Shown: positions 17,711 to 27,823, counted from the first letter of the stretch. The stretch is 64,000 nucleotides of DNA from an uncultured Clostridia bacterium (GCA_946412355.1 CAMKGX010000005.1:1-64000); one strand, 5' to 3'. Made by a program: numbers and translations. The notes: generated from the letters alone by a model not told the origin.

Positions 17711-18634
17711 ATGAAAAGAGAGGACGTTTTATCCCGGATGGGCATACGCCTGCCGCTGCACAAGCAGATGCGGGTCATCGTGTCCAGCGACGTGAAAAAC
17801 GAGGCAGACGATCCCTTTGCCATCGTCCATCAGCTTCTGACGCCGCTGTTTGACGTGCGAGGCATCATCGCCGCCCATTTTGAGACCAAGGCACCCGGCA
17901 CGGAGACCACCATGGAGCAGAGCTACCGGGAGCTGGAAAAGCTGCTGGCGGCGGCGGAGATGGACGACGTGCCCGCCCTGCGGGGCTGCACCGCACCGCT
18001 GGCAAGCGACGGCGACGCTCCCCGCAGCGAGGGCGTGGACTTCCTCATCGCCGAGGCGCTGCGTGACGACCCCAGGCCACTGTACGTGACGGTGCAGGGG
18101 GCGCTGACCGACGTGGCGGCGGCGCTGAATCGCTGCCCGGCCATCGGGGAGAAGCTGACGGTGGTGTGGATCGGCGGCTTCCCCTACCCCCAGGGTGGGC
18201 CGGAATTCAACCTGATGCAGGACGTGTGCGCCGCCCGGGCGGTGATGGCCTCCGCCGCGGCGGTGTGGCAGATCCCGCTGAACGTCTACTCTGCCATGGA
18301 GGTCTCCATGGCGGAGCTGGCGGCCCGGGTGCGGCCCTGCGGCAGGATAGGCCGCTATCTCTACGACCAGATGGAGGACTACAATCTCCACAGCGATGAG
18401 CCATGGGAGCTGCGGAAGGGGGAGAACTGGTGCCTGGGCGACTCCCCGGTGGTAGGCGCGCTGCTGCAATGCGCCTGGCGGGGCAATTTCCACACCCAGG
18501 CGGCGCCGCTCATCAGCGACGACATGCGGTATCTCCCCAACCCCGGCGGCAAGGAGATACGGGTCTATGACGCGGTGGACGTGCGGATGATTTTGGAGGA
18601 CATGTACGCCAAGCTGGCCCTTTGCAGGGCGTGA
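17711..18634 (+). CDS. Nucleoside hydrolase-like protein
   Basis: 307 aa protein with the fold signature of the inosine-uridine nucleoside hydrolase superfamily. Seen: VIVSSDVKNEADDPFAIVH at residues 18-36, the Asp-rich calcium/ribose-binding start (with Asn-Glu-Ala-Asp-Asp as in the DUF1593-type branch), VQGALTDVAAAL near 129 and GGFPYPQGGPEFNLMQD near 156 with the Asn-x3-Asp site. No signal peptide. GGGGAGGAG precedes the ATG. It is followed 32 bases later by GH35, so it may act on ribosylated or other N-/O-glycosides; the real substrate is unknown. Confidence 0.75.
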   Translation: MKREDVLSRMGIRLPLHKQMRVIVSSDVKNEADDPFAIVHQLLTPLFDVRGIIAAHFETKAPGTETTMEQSYRELEKLLAAAEMDDVPALRGCTAPLASDGDAPRSEGVDFLIAEALRDDPRPLYVTVQGALTDVAAALNRCPAIGEKLTVVWIGGFPYPQGGPEFNLMQDVCAARAVMASAAAVWQIPLNVYSAMEVSMAELAARVRPCGRIGRYLYDQMEDYNLHSDEPWELRKGENWCLGDSPVVGALLQCAWRGNFHTQAAPLISDDMRYLPNPGGKEIRVYDAVDVRMILEDMYAKLALCRA

Positions 18635-18666
18635 GGGGTAGCAGAAATACGACAGGAGGGATACGA

Positions 18667-20280
18667 ATGCAGATTCCGAAGCTGGTACGGCAGCAGGAGA
18701 AAACCATTTTGACCGTGGACGGCAAGCCCTTTGTGGCCATCGCCGGCGAGGTGCACAATTCCGACACCTCCTCCCCGGACTACATGGAGAACATTTGGCG
18801 AATCGCCGACGAGCTGGGCATGAACACCCTGCTTTTGCCGGTGAGCTGGGAGCTGGTGGAGCCGGAGGAGGGCCGGTTTGACTTCTCCATTCCCCGGGCG
18901 CTGATATTACAGGCCCGGCGGTGGCAGAAAAAAATCGCCTTTTTGTGGTTCGGAAGCTGGAAAAACGCCGAGTGCATGTACGCCCCGGCGTGGGTCAAAA
19001 CCGACCTTAACCGCTTCCGCCGGGGGCAGATCGACAAGGGGAAGAACAAGACGGGCAGGGCCATCTCCCCCTCCTTCCCGGTGAAGATGCCCTACACCAC
19101 CATCTCCTACCTGTGCCGCGAGGCCATGGAGGCAGACGCCAGGGCCTTTGCCGCGCTGATGGCCTTCCTGCGTGAGTTTGACAGCCGGGAGGCCACCGTT
19201 ATCGCCGTGCAGGTGGAGAACGAAACCGGCCTTCTGGGCGCTGCGCGGGAGGTGTCCGACGAGGCGGACGCCGCCTTTGCCGCCCCGGTGCCGGCGGATT
19301 TCGCCGCCTATATGCGCGCCCACACGGACACCATGGTGCCCGACGTGCGGCAGGCTGTGGAAAACGGCGCGGAGAACGGCAGTTGGGCGGAGGTGTTCGG
19401 CCCGGTGGCGGAGGAGCTTTTCAGCGCCTACCATGTGGCGGGGTTTGTCAACCATGTGGCCGCCGCCGGAAAGGCGGAATACCCCCTGCCCATGACCGCC
19501 AACTGCTGGCTGGACAAGGGCGATGCCCCGGGCTCCTATCCCACCGGCGGCCCCGTCTCCCGGGTGCACGAGGTATGGCGCTATCGCGCCCCCATGATCG
19601 ATATTTTCTGCCCGGACATCTATGTGCCCCAGTTCCTCCAGGTGTGCGACGAGTACACCCGGCGGGGCATGCCGCTGTATATCCCCGAGTGCGCCACCCA
19701 CAGCTATTGTCAGCCCCGGCTGGTGTACGCGGTTGGCCACTATCACGCCGTGTGCTACGCCCCCTTTGGCTTTGACGATATTGGCAAGCCCTTCACCGCC
19801 GTGCAGGGCTTCCTGTTCGGCATGGACGTCAGCGACCCCGCCCTGAAAACGCCCCAGGATTACAGGGAATACGGCGAGACCGCCAAGCTGCTGCAGGGCC
19901 TGCTGCCCCGCATCGGCCCCAAGCTGGGCAGCCGTGACCTGGACGCGCTGTGCGCCGAGGCAGGGCAGCAGGGCGTAATGACGCTGGGGGATTACACCGT
20001 AAGCGCCACCTTCCAGAGCCCCATGCAGCAGCGGGGCGACGGATACTGTCTGGCCCTGCGGGAGGGAGACGAGCTCTACCTGCTGGGCAACGCCTGCAAC
20101 GTCACCTTGGGCTCCTCCGACCCCCAGAGGGAGAATGTAGATCTGCTGCTGGCGGAGGAAATCTTCTTAAGCGAGGACGGCACCCTTCGCGTGGGGCGGC
20201 GGCTCAACGGCGATGAAACCGCCCACCTGGCATTCGACCGGCCCGGCGTGCTCCATCTGAAGGCGTTTCTCTATCGGTAA
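18667..20280 (+). CDS. Glycoside hydrolase family 35-type beta-galactosidase (DUF5597-like C-terminus)
   Basis: 537 aa. Seen: N-terminal VDGKPFVAIAGEVHNSDTSS, then LLPVSWELVEPEEGRFDFS near residue 58, FLWFGSWKNAECMYAPAWVK near 93, acid/base Glu in VQVENETG near 184, and candidate nucleophile in YIPECATH near 340; the C-terminal part resembles the DUF5597 beta domain paired with GH35 in gut bacteria. The pattern is of GH35/GH42-like beta-galactosidases. Start 18667 has AGGAGGG upstream; the frame opens earlier at 18622 inside the previous gene. No signal peptide. Last gene of a two-gene operon ending at a hairpin cluster. Confidence 0.82.
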   Translation: MQIPKLVRQQEKTILTVDGKPFVAIAGEVHNSDTSSPDYMENIWRIADELGMNTLLLPVSWELVEPEEGRFDFSIPRALILQARRWQKKIAFLWFGSWKNAECMYAPAWVKTDLNRFRRGQIDKGKNKTGRAISPSFPVKMPYTTISYLCREAMEADARAFAALMAFLREFDSREATVIAVQVENETGLLGAAREVSDEADAAFAAPVPADFAAYMRAHTDTMVPDVRQAVENGAENGSWAEVFGPVAEELFSAYHVAGFVNHVAAAGKAEYPLPMTANCWLDKGDAPGSYPTGGPVSRVHEVWRYRAPMIDIFCPDIYVPQFLQVCDEYTRRGMPLYIPECATHSYCQPRLVYAVGHYHAVCYAPFGFDDIGKPFTAVQGFLFGMDVSDPALKTPQDYREYGETAKLLQGLLPRIGPKLGSRDLDALCAEAGQQGVMTLGDYTVSATFQSPMQQRGDGYCLALREGDELYLLGNACNVTLGSSDPQRENVDLLLAEEIFLSEDGTLRVGRRLNGDETAHLAFDRPGVLHLKAFLYR

Positions 20281-20302
20281 TCGGCCCTGATATTGTGCAA
20301 AA

Positions 20303-20331
20303 CAGCACCCCGCCTGTTGGGCGGGGTGCTG
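20303..20331 (+). terminator. GC-rich hairpin after GH35
   Basis: Perfect 12-bp stem (20303-20314 with 20320-20331), loop TGTTG, 22 bases after the GH35 stop. There is no good U-tract directly after it, so termination may be shared with the hairpins that follow. Confidence 0.6.
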
Positions 20332-20337
20332 TGAGCC

Positions 20338-20400
20338 TGTCAAAAAACGGCTATGCCGTTTTTTGACAATCTGCCCCGGCTCCCTGCTGGGAGCCGGGGC
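20338..20400 (+). repeat. Tandem-hairpin intergenic element, copy 2
   Basis: Two perfect inverted repeats back to back: a 14-bp stem TGTCAAAAAACGGC with loop TAT (20338-20368), then a 12-bp GC stem with loop TGCT (20373-20400). The first stem is repeated base for base at 48937-48965 with a different loop (GGA), where a similar CCGGCTCCC stem also lies beside it in the opposite order. Repetition with changed loops but intact pairing points to a mobile or recombining intergenic hairpin family. Confidence 0.7.
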
Positions 20401-20442
20401 GGATTGTTATGCGATGGGCGCGGCGCAGGGCGGGTCAGGGGG

Positions 20443-20471
20443 TTGTCAAGCATTGGCAACTATGATACACT
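20443..20471 (+). promoter_or_regulatory. Predicted sigma-A promoter for the cbiL-like gene
   Basis: TTGTCA (20443-20448), 17-base spacer, TACACT (20466-20471). A short palindrome ATACAC-TTCC-GTGTAT (20465-20480) overlaps the -10 and could be an operator. No cobalamin riboswitch conserved boxes were seen in 20472-20573. Confidence 0.55.
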
Positions 20472-20573
20472 TCCGTGTATATCCTATTCCCCGGGGAATG
20501 GCAAGGGCATACTGCCGGCATCCGGCGGTGACCGGGGTCATCGCCGCGGCTTTTGTGTTGGGAGGATGGAAGC

Positions 20574-21263
20574 ATGAGAGGAATTGCTTACGGCGTAGGC
20601 GTGGGGCCCGGCGACCCGGAGCTGATGACACAGAAGGCCATCCGCCTTATCCGGGAGTGCGGCGTTATCGCCGTGCCCGGTCGGGTGGCGGAGGAGTCGG
20701 TGGCGTATCAGATCGCCGCCGCCATGGTGCCGGAGCTGCGGGACAAGGAGCTGGTGGCCGTGGATATGCCCATGGTGAAGGACCGGGCCCTCCTGGAGGC
20801 CCAGCACCGCCGGGGCGCCCAGGTGCTGGAACAGTATCTGGCCCAGGGCCGGGACGTGGCGTTCCTCACGCTGGGGGACCCCACCGTCTACTCCACGTTC
20901 AGCTATCTCCAGCACATTTTGGAGGCCGACGGCTATCGGGTGGAGCTGGTGCCGGGCGTCCCCTCCTTCTGCGCGGCGGCGGCGCGGCTGGGGCTGCCGC
21001 TGGTGGAGTGGGACGAGCCGCTGCACATTGTGCCCGCCGTGCATAAGACGGAGGAGCCCCTGTCCCAGAGCGGTACCTACGTGCTGATGAAGTCCGCCAG
21101 CCACATGGCGGAGGTGAAGGCGCTGCTGCGGCAGAGCGGGCGGGACGCGGCCTGCGTGGAGAATGGCGGCATGGACACGGAAAAGGTGTACCGCGGCGTG
21201 GAGGAGATTCCCGACGACGCCGGGTATTTCTCTCTGATTATCGCAAAAGAGCGCCGCGATTGA
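20574..21263 (+). CDS. cbiL: Precorrin-2/cobalt-factor II C20-methyltransferase
   Basis: 229 aa SAM-dependent tetrapyrrole methyltransferase acting in corrin ring synthesis. Seen: GVGVGPGDPELMTQKA at residues 6-21 (SAM-binding loop and family signature), FLTLGDPTVYSTFSYL near 100 (typical of the C20 enzyme), VPGVPSF near 131, and VENGG near 194. Start 20574 fits GGGAGGATGGA upstream. No other cobalamin gene is in the window, so it stands alone here with its own promoter. Confusion with CobM/CbiF-type methyltransferases is possible but the DPTVYST motif argues for CbiL. Confidence 0.85.
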   Translation: MRGIAYGVGVGPGDPELMTQKAIRLIRECGVIAVPGRVAEESVAYQIAAAMVPELRDKELVAVDMPMVKDRALLEAQHRRGAQVLEQYLAQGRDVAFLTLGDPTVYSTFSYLQHILEADGYRVELVPGVPSFCAAAARLGLPLVEWDEPLHIVPAVHKTEEPLSQSGTYVLMKSASHMAEVKALLRQSGRDAACVENGGMDTEKVYRGVEEIPDDAGYFSLIIAKERRD

Positions 21264-21294
21264 GCCGCGGGGCATAGGCCCCGGCAAACAGAAC

Positions 21295-21339
21295 AATCGA
21301 CACAGCACCCTGTCAAACAGGCAGGGTGCTGTGTCGATT
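21295..21339. terminator. Bidirectional terminator
   Basis: Perfect 18-bp stem (21295-21312 with 21322-21339) and 9-nt loop between the convergent cbiL and GH78 genes, followed by an AT-rich tail. Confidence 0.85.
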
Positions 21340-21364
21340 ATTTATTGGTTATTGGCTTTGCCGT

Positions 21365-23839
21365 TTATGACAGCCGGTGGGTCCCGGCGGCAAGGGTCTG
21401 TTGGACGCCGTCGATGGTGACGGTGGCGGTGCAGTTGGCGGGGACGGTGACGGTGTACACCGTTTTGCCGTCCGCCCGCTCCCAGCCGGAGGTCACCGTG
21501 CCGTAGACGCTGTCATAGCTGGCCCGGGCGAAGGTGAAATGGCCGCCGGGGCGGGGCGCGATGGTGAAATGGTTTTCCCCGTCCACCCGGATGCCGCACA
21601 TGGTGTGGAACAGCCAGGCCACCACGGCGCCCTTGGAATAGTGGTTGAGGCTGGCGATGCCGCCCTGGGCGGCGGTGCCCTCCCAGCTCTCCCAGACGGT
21701 GGTGGCCCCGGACTTGGGCATAAAGAGCCAGCCGGGCATCTTCTCGTTTTCCAGCAGGCGGTAGGCCGCCTCGATGTCAATGTTCGAGAGCACGTCCAGA
21801 ATCAGCGGCGTGGAGAGGAAGCCGGTGCCCAGCCGCCAGCCGTAGTTGTCCAGGGCCCGGAGCAGACGCTTTTTCGCAAAGGCGGTCTGGGCCTCGTCCA
21901 GCAGGTTGAAGGCCAGGGGGCGCACCAGCATGGCCTGGCGGTCGGTGTCCAGATGGCCGCCGAAGGTTTTGCCGTAGGCGGCGGCGCATTTCTCGGACAC
22001 AGCGCGGTATCGGGCCGCATCCTCCGTCTTGCCCAGGGCCTGGGCCACCTCCGCCATGCAGCCCAGCACATAGGCGGTGTAGGCGGTGCTGACCTCGGGG
22101 TGGGGCAGCACCGTGTCCTTCCAGTCGTTGGGCTTCACGTCCGCCGGCTCCGCCCACTCGCCATAGCTCTGGCCCCGGCGCACCACGCCGTCCCGGGACA
22201 CCCGGCGGATCATGAAGGCGGCGTAGCGGGCCATGCCGTCATAATACTGCCGCAAGATGGCCTCGTCGCCGTATTGCTTCCAGAAGCGGTAGGGCATGAG
22301 AATGCCCACGTCCGACCAGCCCACGGAGCCGTTCAGCGTCCACATATAAAAGTCCACGCCGCCGTAGGGGGCGATCTGGGGCAGCCGCCCGTCCTTTTTC
22401 TGCCAATCGTATACGTCATTAAGGTATTTTCGGGAAAAGGCGGCGTAGTCAAAGAGCCAGGAGGCGGTTTCAAAGAAAATCTGGGCGTCGCCGGTCCAGC
22501 CGTGGCGCTCCCGGGTGGGGCAGTCGGTGGGGACGTCGAGAGAATTGGATTTGGTAGACCATTTGGTGGCGGCCACAAAGCGGTTCAGCAGCTCGTTGGA
22601 GCTTACGAAGCGGCCTGTCTCCGCCATGTCGGAATAGACGGCGATGGCGGTGAAGTCCTCCGGCTGCCACGGGGCGTCGGTCTCCAGCAGCGCATAGCGA
22701 AAGCCGAACACGGCGAAGCGGGTCTTGTAGTCGTTCTCCCCCTCCCGGCAGCGGTAGTCCACCTGCTGCAGAGGGGAGGTTTTTTGTTTGCCCACGCACT
22801 GGATGTTTTTCTGGGTGAATTCGCCGTCCCTGTCCAGCATTTCGCCAAAGCGGAGGAACACCCGCTGCCCCGCCCTGGCCCGCAGGCGGAAGGCGATGTA
22901 GCCCGCCATGTTCTGGCCGAAGTCCAGCACCGTGCGGCCGCCGGGGGTGGTGAGGACGGTGGGATGGAAGGTCTCGTGCTCGGTGACGGGCACGTTATTG
23001 GCGGCGGTGGGGGTGACGGGATGGACGGTCACACGGGCGGCGCCGCCATAGGAGGGAACGCGCCACGCCTCCACCACCTCGCCGTCCTTGTTGTCGGCAA
23101 AGCGGACGGGGCCGTCGTTGGACCACTGCCAGGTATCGTCGGTGGCCACGGTCTGGCGTGTGCCGTCGGCATAGGTGATCTCCAGCTGGCACAGCACCTT
23201 GGTCTCCTTGCCGTACTGGTTGGTGAGGCCCCAGGCGCCGCAGCTGCCCCGGTACCAGCCGTCCGCCAGGTCCACGGTGATCTCGTTGTCGCCGCTGTGC
23301 AGCAGCGCCGTCACGTCACAGGTCTGGTACTGGACACGCTTGCGGTAGTCGGTATGGCCGGGGGCCAGGCAGAAGCGGCCTGCCTTGGCGCCGTTGAGCC
23401 TGGCCTCGTAGAGGCCGCAGGCGGTGGCGTACAGCCGGGCGGACCGCACCTCCCCGGTGACGGTAAAGCCCTTGCGGAAGCGGTCCACGGGATAGCGCTC
23501 TTTTTTACGCGGCGTATAGTCGCCGGTGATCCACCGGGCTGTCCAGTCGGTTTTTTCCAGAAGGCCCATTTCAAAATAGGCCTCCGCCCACTCCCCTGCC
23601 GCGCCGCTTTCATCCCAGAGGCGGATTTTCCAGTGCACCCGCTCCCGGCTGCGGAGGGGCAGCGGATAGACCGCGTGCATGGAGGCGCTCTCCACCTTGC
23701 CGCTGTCCCAGCTTTCGGTGACGATTTGATAGGCGGTTTGCTGTACGCCGCCGTCACAGTTCCACTGGAGGCGGGGCTGCGGGACGTCGATGCCCAGGGG
23801 GTCGGTCAGATAGTCGGTTTTCAGCCGGATCGCTTTCAT
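21365..23839 (-). CDS. Alpha-L-rhamnosidase, GH78 (copy 2)
   Basis: 824 aa cytoplasmic rhamnosidase. Seen: N-terminal domain beginning [34 protein letters not shown] near 130, [14 protein letters not shown] near 308, acidic block [17 protein letters not shown] near 436-452, and TTVWESWEG near 713 with the second conserved Glu, followed by [13 protein letters not shown] and a C-terminal beta domain. The start overlaps the transporter stop (ATGA), so the two are translated together. Closest in layout to the copy at 41797. The AraC-controlled cluster GH3-transporter-GH78 suggests uptake of a rhamnosylated glucoside; this is inferred. Confidence 0.92.
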   Translation of the reverse strand: MKAIRLKTDYLTDPLGIDVPQPRLQWNCDGGVQQTAYQIVTESWDSGKVESASMHAVYPLPLRSRERVHWKIRLWDESGAAGEWAEAYFEMGLLEKTDWTARWITGDYTPRKKERYPVDRFRKGFTVTGEVRSARLYATACGLYEARLNGAKAGRFCLAPGHTDYRKRVQYQTCDVTALLHSGDNEITVDLADGWYRGSCGAWGLTNQYGKETKVLCQLEITYADGTRQTVATDDTWQWSNDGPVRFADNKDGEVVEAWRVPSYGGAARVTVHPVTPTAANNVPVTEHETFHPTVLTTPGGRTVLDFGQNMAGYIAFRLRARAGQRVFLRFGEMLDRDGEFTQKNIQCVGKQKTSPLQQVDYRCREGENDYKTRFAVFGFRYALLETDAPWQPEDFTAIAVYSDMAETGRFVSSNELLNRFVAATKWSTKSNSLDVPTDCPTRERHGWTGDAQIFFETASWLFDYAAFSRKYLNDVYDWQKKDGRLPQIAPYGGVDFYMWTLNGSVGWSDVGILMPYRFWKQYGDEAILRQYYDGMARYAAFMIRRVSRDGVVRRGQSYGEWAEPADVKPNDWKDTVLPHPEVSTAYTAYVLGCMAEVAQALGKTEDAARYRAVSEKCAAAYGKTFGGHLDTDRQAMLVRPLAFNLLDEAQTAFAKKRLLRALDNYGWRLGTGFLSTPLILDVLSNIDIEAAYRLLENEKMPGWLFMPKSGATTVWESWEGTAAQGGIASLNHYSKGAVVAWLFHTMCGIRVDGENHFTIAPRPGGHFTFARASYDSVYGTVTSGWERADGKTVYTVTVPANCTATVTIDGVQQTLAAGTHRLS

Positions 23840-25362
23840 GCCTGCTCCCTTCTGGCCTTAATTTCGGCCTGCTCCTTGCCGATGCGCTTTTCCACGTCCA
23901 CAAAGAGGAGAATCACCGCCAGGGCCACGCCGGTGAACACCTCCAGGCCCACGAAGGCGAAGGTGATGGCGCCGTTGACGGTGGCGGACTGCTGCATGGC
24001 CACCGTCAGCACCCCGTCGGCGGCGGGCTTCAGCGCTTCCAGGGGCACCTGGGGCGTCAGGCCGTGGGCGGAGAGGTAGTCGGCGGCCTGGGCGGCATTG
24101 GCGGCGCTGATAGGAGCCACATAGCCCGCCAGGGCCAGCAGCCGGTTGAACAGGCCCGTCACCACGCCCACCATAGCCACGGCGATGATGTTATACACGC
24201 TCATGGCGGCGCCGTCCACCCGCTTGTCCCACTTCCATTCCAGGTGGTCCAGGCAGTCGGCAAACAGGGCCATGAACACGTAGGCGCTGGGCAGGCCGCC
24301 CACGTTCTTGATGAACTGGCCCACCAGCACCAGCACCAGGTTGGTGGGGAACAGCCAGCACACCAGGCTGCCGATGGCGTAGATCACGAAGCCCACCATG
24401 GTCACGTTCCGCTTGCCGAAGCGCCGGGCCAGGGGCCACACGGCGAAGATGCCGATGCCCATGGGCACACCGCCGATGACGGACACCAGCATCTGGGTGA
24501 TGCCGTCGTTATAGGTGCCCAGAACGTAGTTGCAGTAGTACACCAGGGCCAGATTTTTGAACATGGTGCCCACGGTGCTGATGAGGAAGTAGGCATAGAG
24601 CAGAATCATGTACTTATCGGTGAAAATCATCTTCATCTGCTCTTTCAGACTGAGGCCCGTATCCTCCCCGGCGCTCTCGGCGGTGACACGCTCACGGGTG
24701 AAGAAATACTCCACCACCGTCAGCGGCAGGGCCACAATGGCCAGCACCGACATGAGGGTGATCCACTTGCCCTTATCCACGCCGATCATGGGCATGATGA
24801 CCATGGGGAACACCAGCGCCACCAGGATGCCGGACATCATAATGGTGGTGATCTGGTTAAAGACGCTGAGGCCGCCCCGGGCGGTGGTGTCACGGGTGGA
24901 GAGGGGCACCATCAGGTTGTGGCTCATGTTGAAGATGGTGTAGGCGAAGGAGTAGAACAGGTTATAGGACACCATGATCCAGATGGCCTTCACCGTGTCA
25001 TTGGATTCGGGGACGGTGAAGAGGAGGATGGCGGTGATCGTCACCAGCGGCGCGGAGACCAGAAGCCAGGGGCGGGCCTTGCCCTCCCTGGTGCGGGTGT
25101 GGTCAATGACGTAGCCCATGTACACGTTGGTGACGGCGTCGATGACCTTGGACACAATGGGGAAGATGGTGAGGAACAGGCCGCCCCACAGGGGCGTCAG
25201 GTTCAGCACGTCCGTATAATAGACGTTGAGATAGGTGGCCAGCACCGCGTTTAAGAGCAGCGCCCCGGCGGGGCCGATGAGGTAGCCCAGCCACTTTTCA
25301 CGGGGCGTCACGGCGTCGGTGTGGATTTTGCCGGCAGGCAGGTTGTCAAACAGCTTTCTCAT
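23836..25362 (-). CDS. Glycoside-pentoside-hexuronide (GPH) family cation symporter
   Basis: 508 aa MFS-type transporter that imports sugars or glycosides with Na+ or H+. Seen: about 12 hydrophobic segments, [19 protein letters not shown] near 26, the cytoplasmic loop [15 protein letters not shown] near 88 (typical GPH/MelB pattern with conserved Asp, Arg and Lys), and [14 protein letters not shown] in the second half. The loop near residues 410-445 is long. GGGAGAG precedes the ATG. It lies between GH3 and GH78 in one operon. Confidence 0.88.
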   Translation of the reverse strand: MRKLFDNLPAGKIHTDAVTPREKWLGYLIGPAGALLLNAVLATYLNVYYTDVLNLTPLWGGLFLTIFPIVSKVIDAVTNVYMGYVIDHTRTREGKARPWLLVSAPLVTITAILLFTVPESNDTVKAIWIMVSYNLFYSFAYTIFNMSHNLMVPLSTRDTTARGGLSVFNQITTIMMSGILVALVFPMVIMPMIGVDKGKWITLMSVLAIVALPLTVVEYFFTRERVTAESAGEDTGLSLKEQMKMIFTDKYMILLYAYFLISTVGTMFKNLALVYYCNYVLGTYNDGITQMLVSVIGGVPMGIGIFAVWPLARRFGKRNVTMVGFVIYAIGSLVCWLFPTNLVLVLVGQFIKNVGGLPSAYVFMALFADCLDHLEWKWDKRVDGAAMSVYNIIAVAMVGVVTGLFNRLLALAGYVAPISAANAAQAADYLSAHGLTPQVPLEALKPAADGVLTVAMQQSATVNGAITFAFVGLEVFTGVALAVILLFVDVEKRIGKEQAEIKARREQA

Positions 25363-25381
25363 GGTTCTCTCCCTCTCTTAT

Positions 25382-27706
25382 CTATTTATGGAGCCGCAGG
25401 GCCAGCGTCAGCACGTTTTTCGCCGTGCGGTGCAGCTCGCCCAGGGTGAGGCCGTCGCGCCGGCCCAGGGTGGGCAGCAGCGTGCCGTCGGACTTGTACT
25501 GCTTCGCAATATGGCCCATGTCGCCGGGCATCAGCACGTCCACCTGGGCGCGGACGCGGTAGGCGTTGTTCCTGAGCTTCGGGAACTCGGGGCTCTTGGC
25601 TTTGCGCATCCACCAGTCGGTGATGACGCAGCCGTCATAGCCCCACTCGCGGCGCAAAACGGTGGTGACAAGATCGTAATTGTAGTGGCTCCACACACCG
25701 TTGACCTTGTTGTAGCTGGTCATGATGGTGAGGGGCCGGGCCTCCTTGACCACGATCTCAAAATTCCGCAGGTAGATCTCCCGCAGGGCACTCTCCGACA
25801 GGCGGGAATCGTTGCGGTTGCGGTTGGTCTCCTGGTTGTTGCAGGCAAAGTGCTTGGGGCAGGCGGCCTTGCCGTGGCGCTGCACGCCCCGCACCATGGC
25901 CGCCGCCATCTTGCCGGAGAGCAGCGGGTCCTCGGAGAAGTACTCGAAGTTGCGGCCGCAGAGGGGGTTGCGGTGGATGTTCATGCCGGGGGCAAGCTGC
26001 ACGTCCACGCCGTAGTGGACCATCTCCTCCCCCACCTTGCCGGAGAGGGCATCCAGCAAATCCGCGTTCCAGGTGCAGGCCAGGGCTGTGCCGCAGGGCA
26101 GCAGAGAGCAGTATTTTTTCAGCCGCAGCCCCGCAGGGCCGTCGGAGGTGATGATGGGGGGCACGCCCTTTTTCCGCAGGCTGTCGGTGACGCCGCCGAA
26201 GGCGCCGGCGTTGCCCGCCACGCCGTAGCTGCTGCCCATCATGCCGTGGCCACGGCTGAGGGCCTCCAATTCCTCGTGGGACAGGCCGGCAATGAAGTCC
26301 TCCAAGGACGCCTTGCCCGTCTGTACGTCTGTAAAGGTAATTTCCTTGTCAGTAGCAGTAAAAGGCTGGGGCAGGTTGTCCAGAATCCTTTGGCGCAGGG
26401 CATTTGAGGCGGTGCAGAGAGGGTGGCACTGCTCCACCGTAATCTCCTGTTGAGTTGTAAAGCCATCTACCTTTACATCGTTCACTGTGAACGAATACGC
26501 TCCCGCTTCCAGCACGAAGCGGCTGGCGGCCTCGTCGTAGGAGGCAAGGCACTTATCGTCGCAGCGCAGGGTCAGCGTCTCCCTCTCGCCGGGGGCCAGG
26601 GTTTTGGTTTTTCCGAAGGCGGCCAGCACGCGAAGGGGCTTATCCAGCCTGCCTTTCGGTGGATGGCACCAGAGCTGGACGATCTCCTTGCCGGGGCGGA
26701 GGCCGGTGTTGGTGACGGTGACGGCGACCTCCGTCATCCCCTTTTCCCGGCGCAGGCTGTCCGCCGTGAGGGCGAAAGTGGTATAGCTCAGGCCGAAGCC
26801 GAAGGGGTACAGCACCGTGTCCGGGTGACGGTCAAAGTGGCGGTAGCCCACGTAGATGCCCTCGGCGTAGTCGTTGTAGGCCCTGCCGCCGAAGTGGGCG
26901 GCGCTGGGGTAGTCCTCATACCGGCGGGCGATGGTGTCGGCCAGCTTGCCGCAGGGTGTTACGGCGCCGGTGAGCACGTCCGCCACGGCGTTGCCGCTCT
27001 CCATGCCGGCCTGCCAGACGATCATCAGGGCGGAGATTTTGTCGCCGTAATCTTCCGTCCACGCCAGGTCCATGATGTTGCCGATATTCAGCAGCACCAC
27101 CACCTTGGAAAAGGCCGCCGTCACCGCGTCCAGCATGGCGCGCTCGGCGTCGGTGAGATAGTAGCTGCCCGGGGTGAGGGTGTTCTCCCTGTCCTCCCCG
27201 GCGGCGCGGCCGATGACCACCAGGGCCACGTCGGCGGCGCGGGCGGCCTCCCGGGCCAGCGCCTCGTCCACCGGCATCTCCGGGTGGTGCATGGGCCAGT
27301 GGCCCCACCAGCCATGGTCGGCCTTGTTGTCCTCATGCTGGGTCCAGGCGGCGTAGCGCTGCAAAAGGGGCTGATGGAGCTTTACCCCCGCGTTCTGCAG
27401 ACCGTCTATTAGGTTAACATAATACGGTGCATGGACATCGCCCCCGCTTCCGTAGCCCACGTAGAACCAATCCAGCTGGCAGCGGCCGAACACGGCCACC
27501 TCCTGCTGTGGCTGCAGCGGCAGCACGCCGTCGTTTTTCAGCAGCACGCAGCCCTCGGCTCCCGCCTGACGGATCAGCTCCCCCGCCCCCGGCGTCACGT
27601 ACCGCTGGCCCTCGGCGGTGGTCTCCTCCTGCATGAGACCGTTACCCATGGCCTTGTCGATGATCTGCTGGGCCAGCTTGCCCAATTTTTTCTGTAATTT
27701 GTTCAC
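25382..27706 (-). CDS. Glycoside hydrolase family 3 beta-glucosidase, circularly permuted domain order
   Basis: 774 aa. Seen: the usual C-terminal GH3 alpha/beta domain comes first (GCVLLKNDGVLPL near residue 50; GRAAGEDRENTLTPG), then a fibronectin-III-like region (GLRPGKEIVQLW near 340), then the usual N-terminal TIM barrel (DGPAGLRLKKYCSLLPCGTALACTWN near 510; KHFACNNQETNRN near 610) with nucleophile Asp in CVITDWW near 690. This swapped order is known from rumen and gut Clostridia beta-glucosidases. GTG at 27706 is preferred, since AAGGGGTGACAGGC precedes it; a GTG at 27715 lies inside that site. No signal peptide. First gene of the operon, divergent from AraC. Confidence 0.88.
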   Translation of the reverse strand: MNKLQKKLGKLAQQIIDKAMGNGLMQEETTAEGQRYVTPGAGELIRQAGAEGCVLLKNDGVLPLQPQQEVAVFGRCQLDWFYVGYGSGGDVHAPYYVNLIDGLQNAGVKLHQPLLQRYAAWTQHEDNKADHGWWGHWPMHHPEMPVDEALAREAARAADVALVVIGRAAGEDRENTLTPGSYYLTDAERAMLDAVTAAFSKVVVLLNIGNIMDLAWTEDYGDKISALMIVWQAGMESGNAVADVLTGAVTPCGKLADTIARRYEDYPSAAHFGGRAYNDYAEGIYVGYRHFDRHPDTVLYPFGFGLSYTTFALTADSLRREKGMTEVAVTVTNTGLRPGKEIVQLWCHPPKGRLDKPLRVLAAFGKTKTLAPGERETLTLRCDDKCLASYDEAASRFVLEAGAYSFTVNDVKVDGFTTQQEITVEQCHPLCTASNALRQRILDNLPQPFTATDKEITFTDVQTGKASLEDFIAGLSHEELEALSRGHGMMGSSYGVAGNAGAFGGVTDSLRKKGVPPIITSDGPAGLRLKKYCSLLPCGTALACTWNADLLDALSGKVGEEMVHYGVDVQLAPGMNIHRNPLCGRNFEYFSEDPLLSGKMAAAMVRGVQRHGKAACPKHFACNNQETNRNRNDSRLSESALREIYLRNFEIVVKEARPLTIMTSYNKVNGVWSHYNYDLVTTVLRREWGYDGCVITDWWMRKAKSPEFPKLRNNAYRVRAQVDVLMPGDMGHIAKQYKSDGTLLPTLGRRDGLTLGELHRTAKNVLTLALRLHK

Positions 27707-27738
27707 GCCTGTCACCCCTTTGTGATTATTCTACAATC

Positions 27739-27802
27739 AGTATACCAAAGCCCTTTCTGTTTGTCCTTGCATATTTGTTTGGTATTTATTATAATTTGTT
27801 TG
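27739..27802. promoter_or_regulatory. Divergent promoters with AraC-like operator repeats
   Basis: Plus strand: TTGCAT (27767-27772), 17 bases, TATAAT (27790-27795), a near-consensus promoter for the AraC gene. Minus strand: TATACT (27739-27744 read in reverse) with only a poor -35, as expected for an activated promoter. Inverted repeat ATACCAAA (27742-27749) / TTTGGTAT (27778-27785) joins the two promoters. Direct repeats ATTTGTTTG at 27773-27781 and 27794-27802 are exactly 21 bases apart, two helical turns, and flank the plus-strand -10; this is the spacing AraC dimers use. Confidence 0.6.
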
Positions 27803-27823
27803 AAGATGAAGGGAGGCGCCGGT

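Noticed and set aside
20472-20573. Cobalamin riboswitch before cbiL
   Set aside because: Looked for the conserved B12 box and pairing core but found none.
21377-24079. A 900-codon open frame on the plus strand
   Set aside because: Antisense to GH78 copy 2 and the transporter, with low-complexity composition and no family motif.
25382-27706. Rearranged GH3 as an assembly or fusion error
   Set aside because: The swapped domain order is a known GH3 subgroup, and a second copy with the same order lies at 59636-62077.
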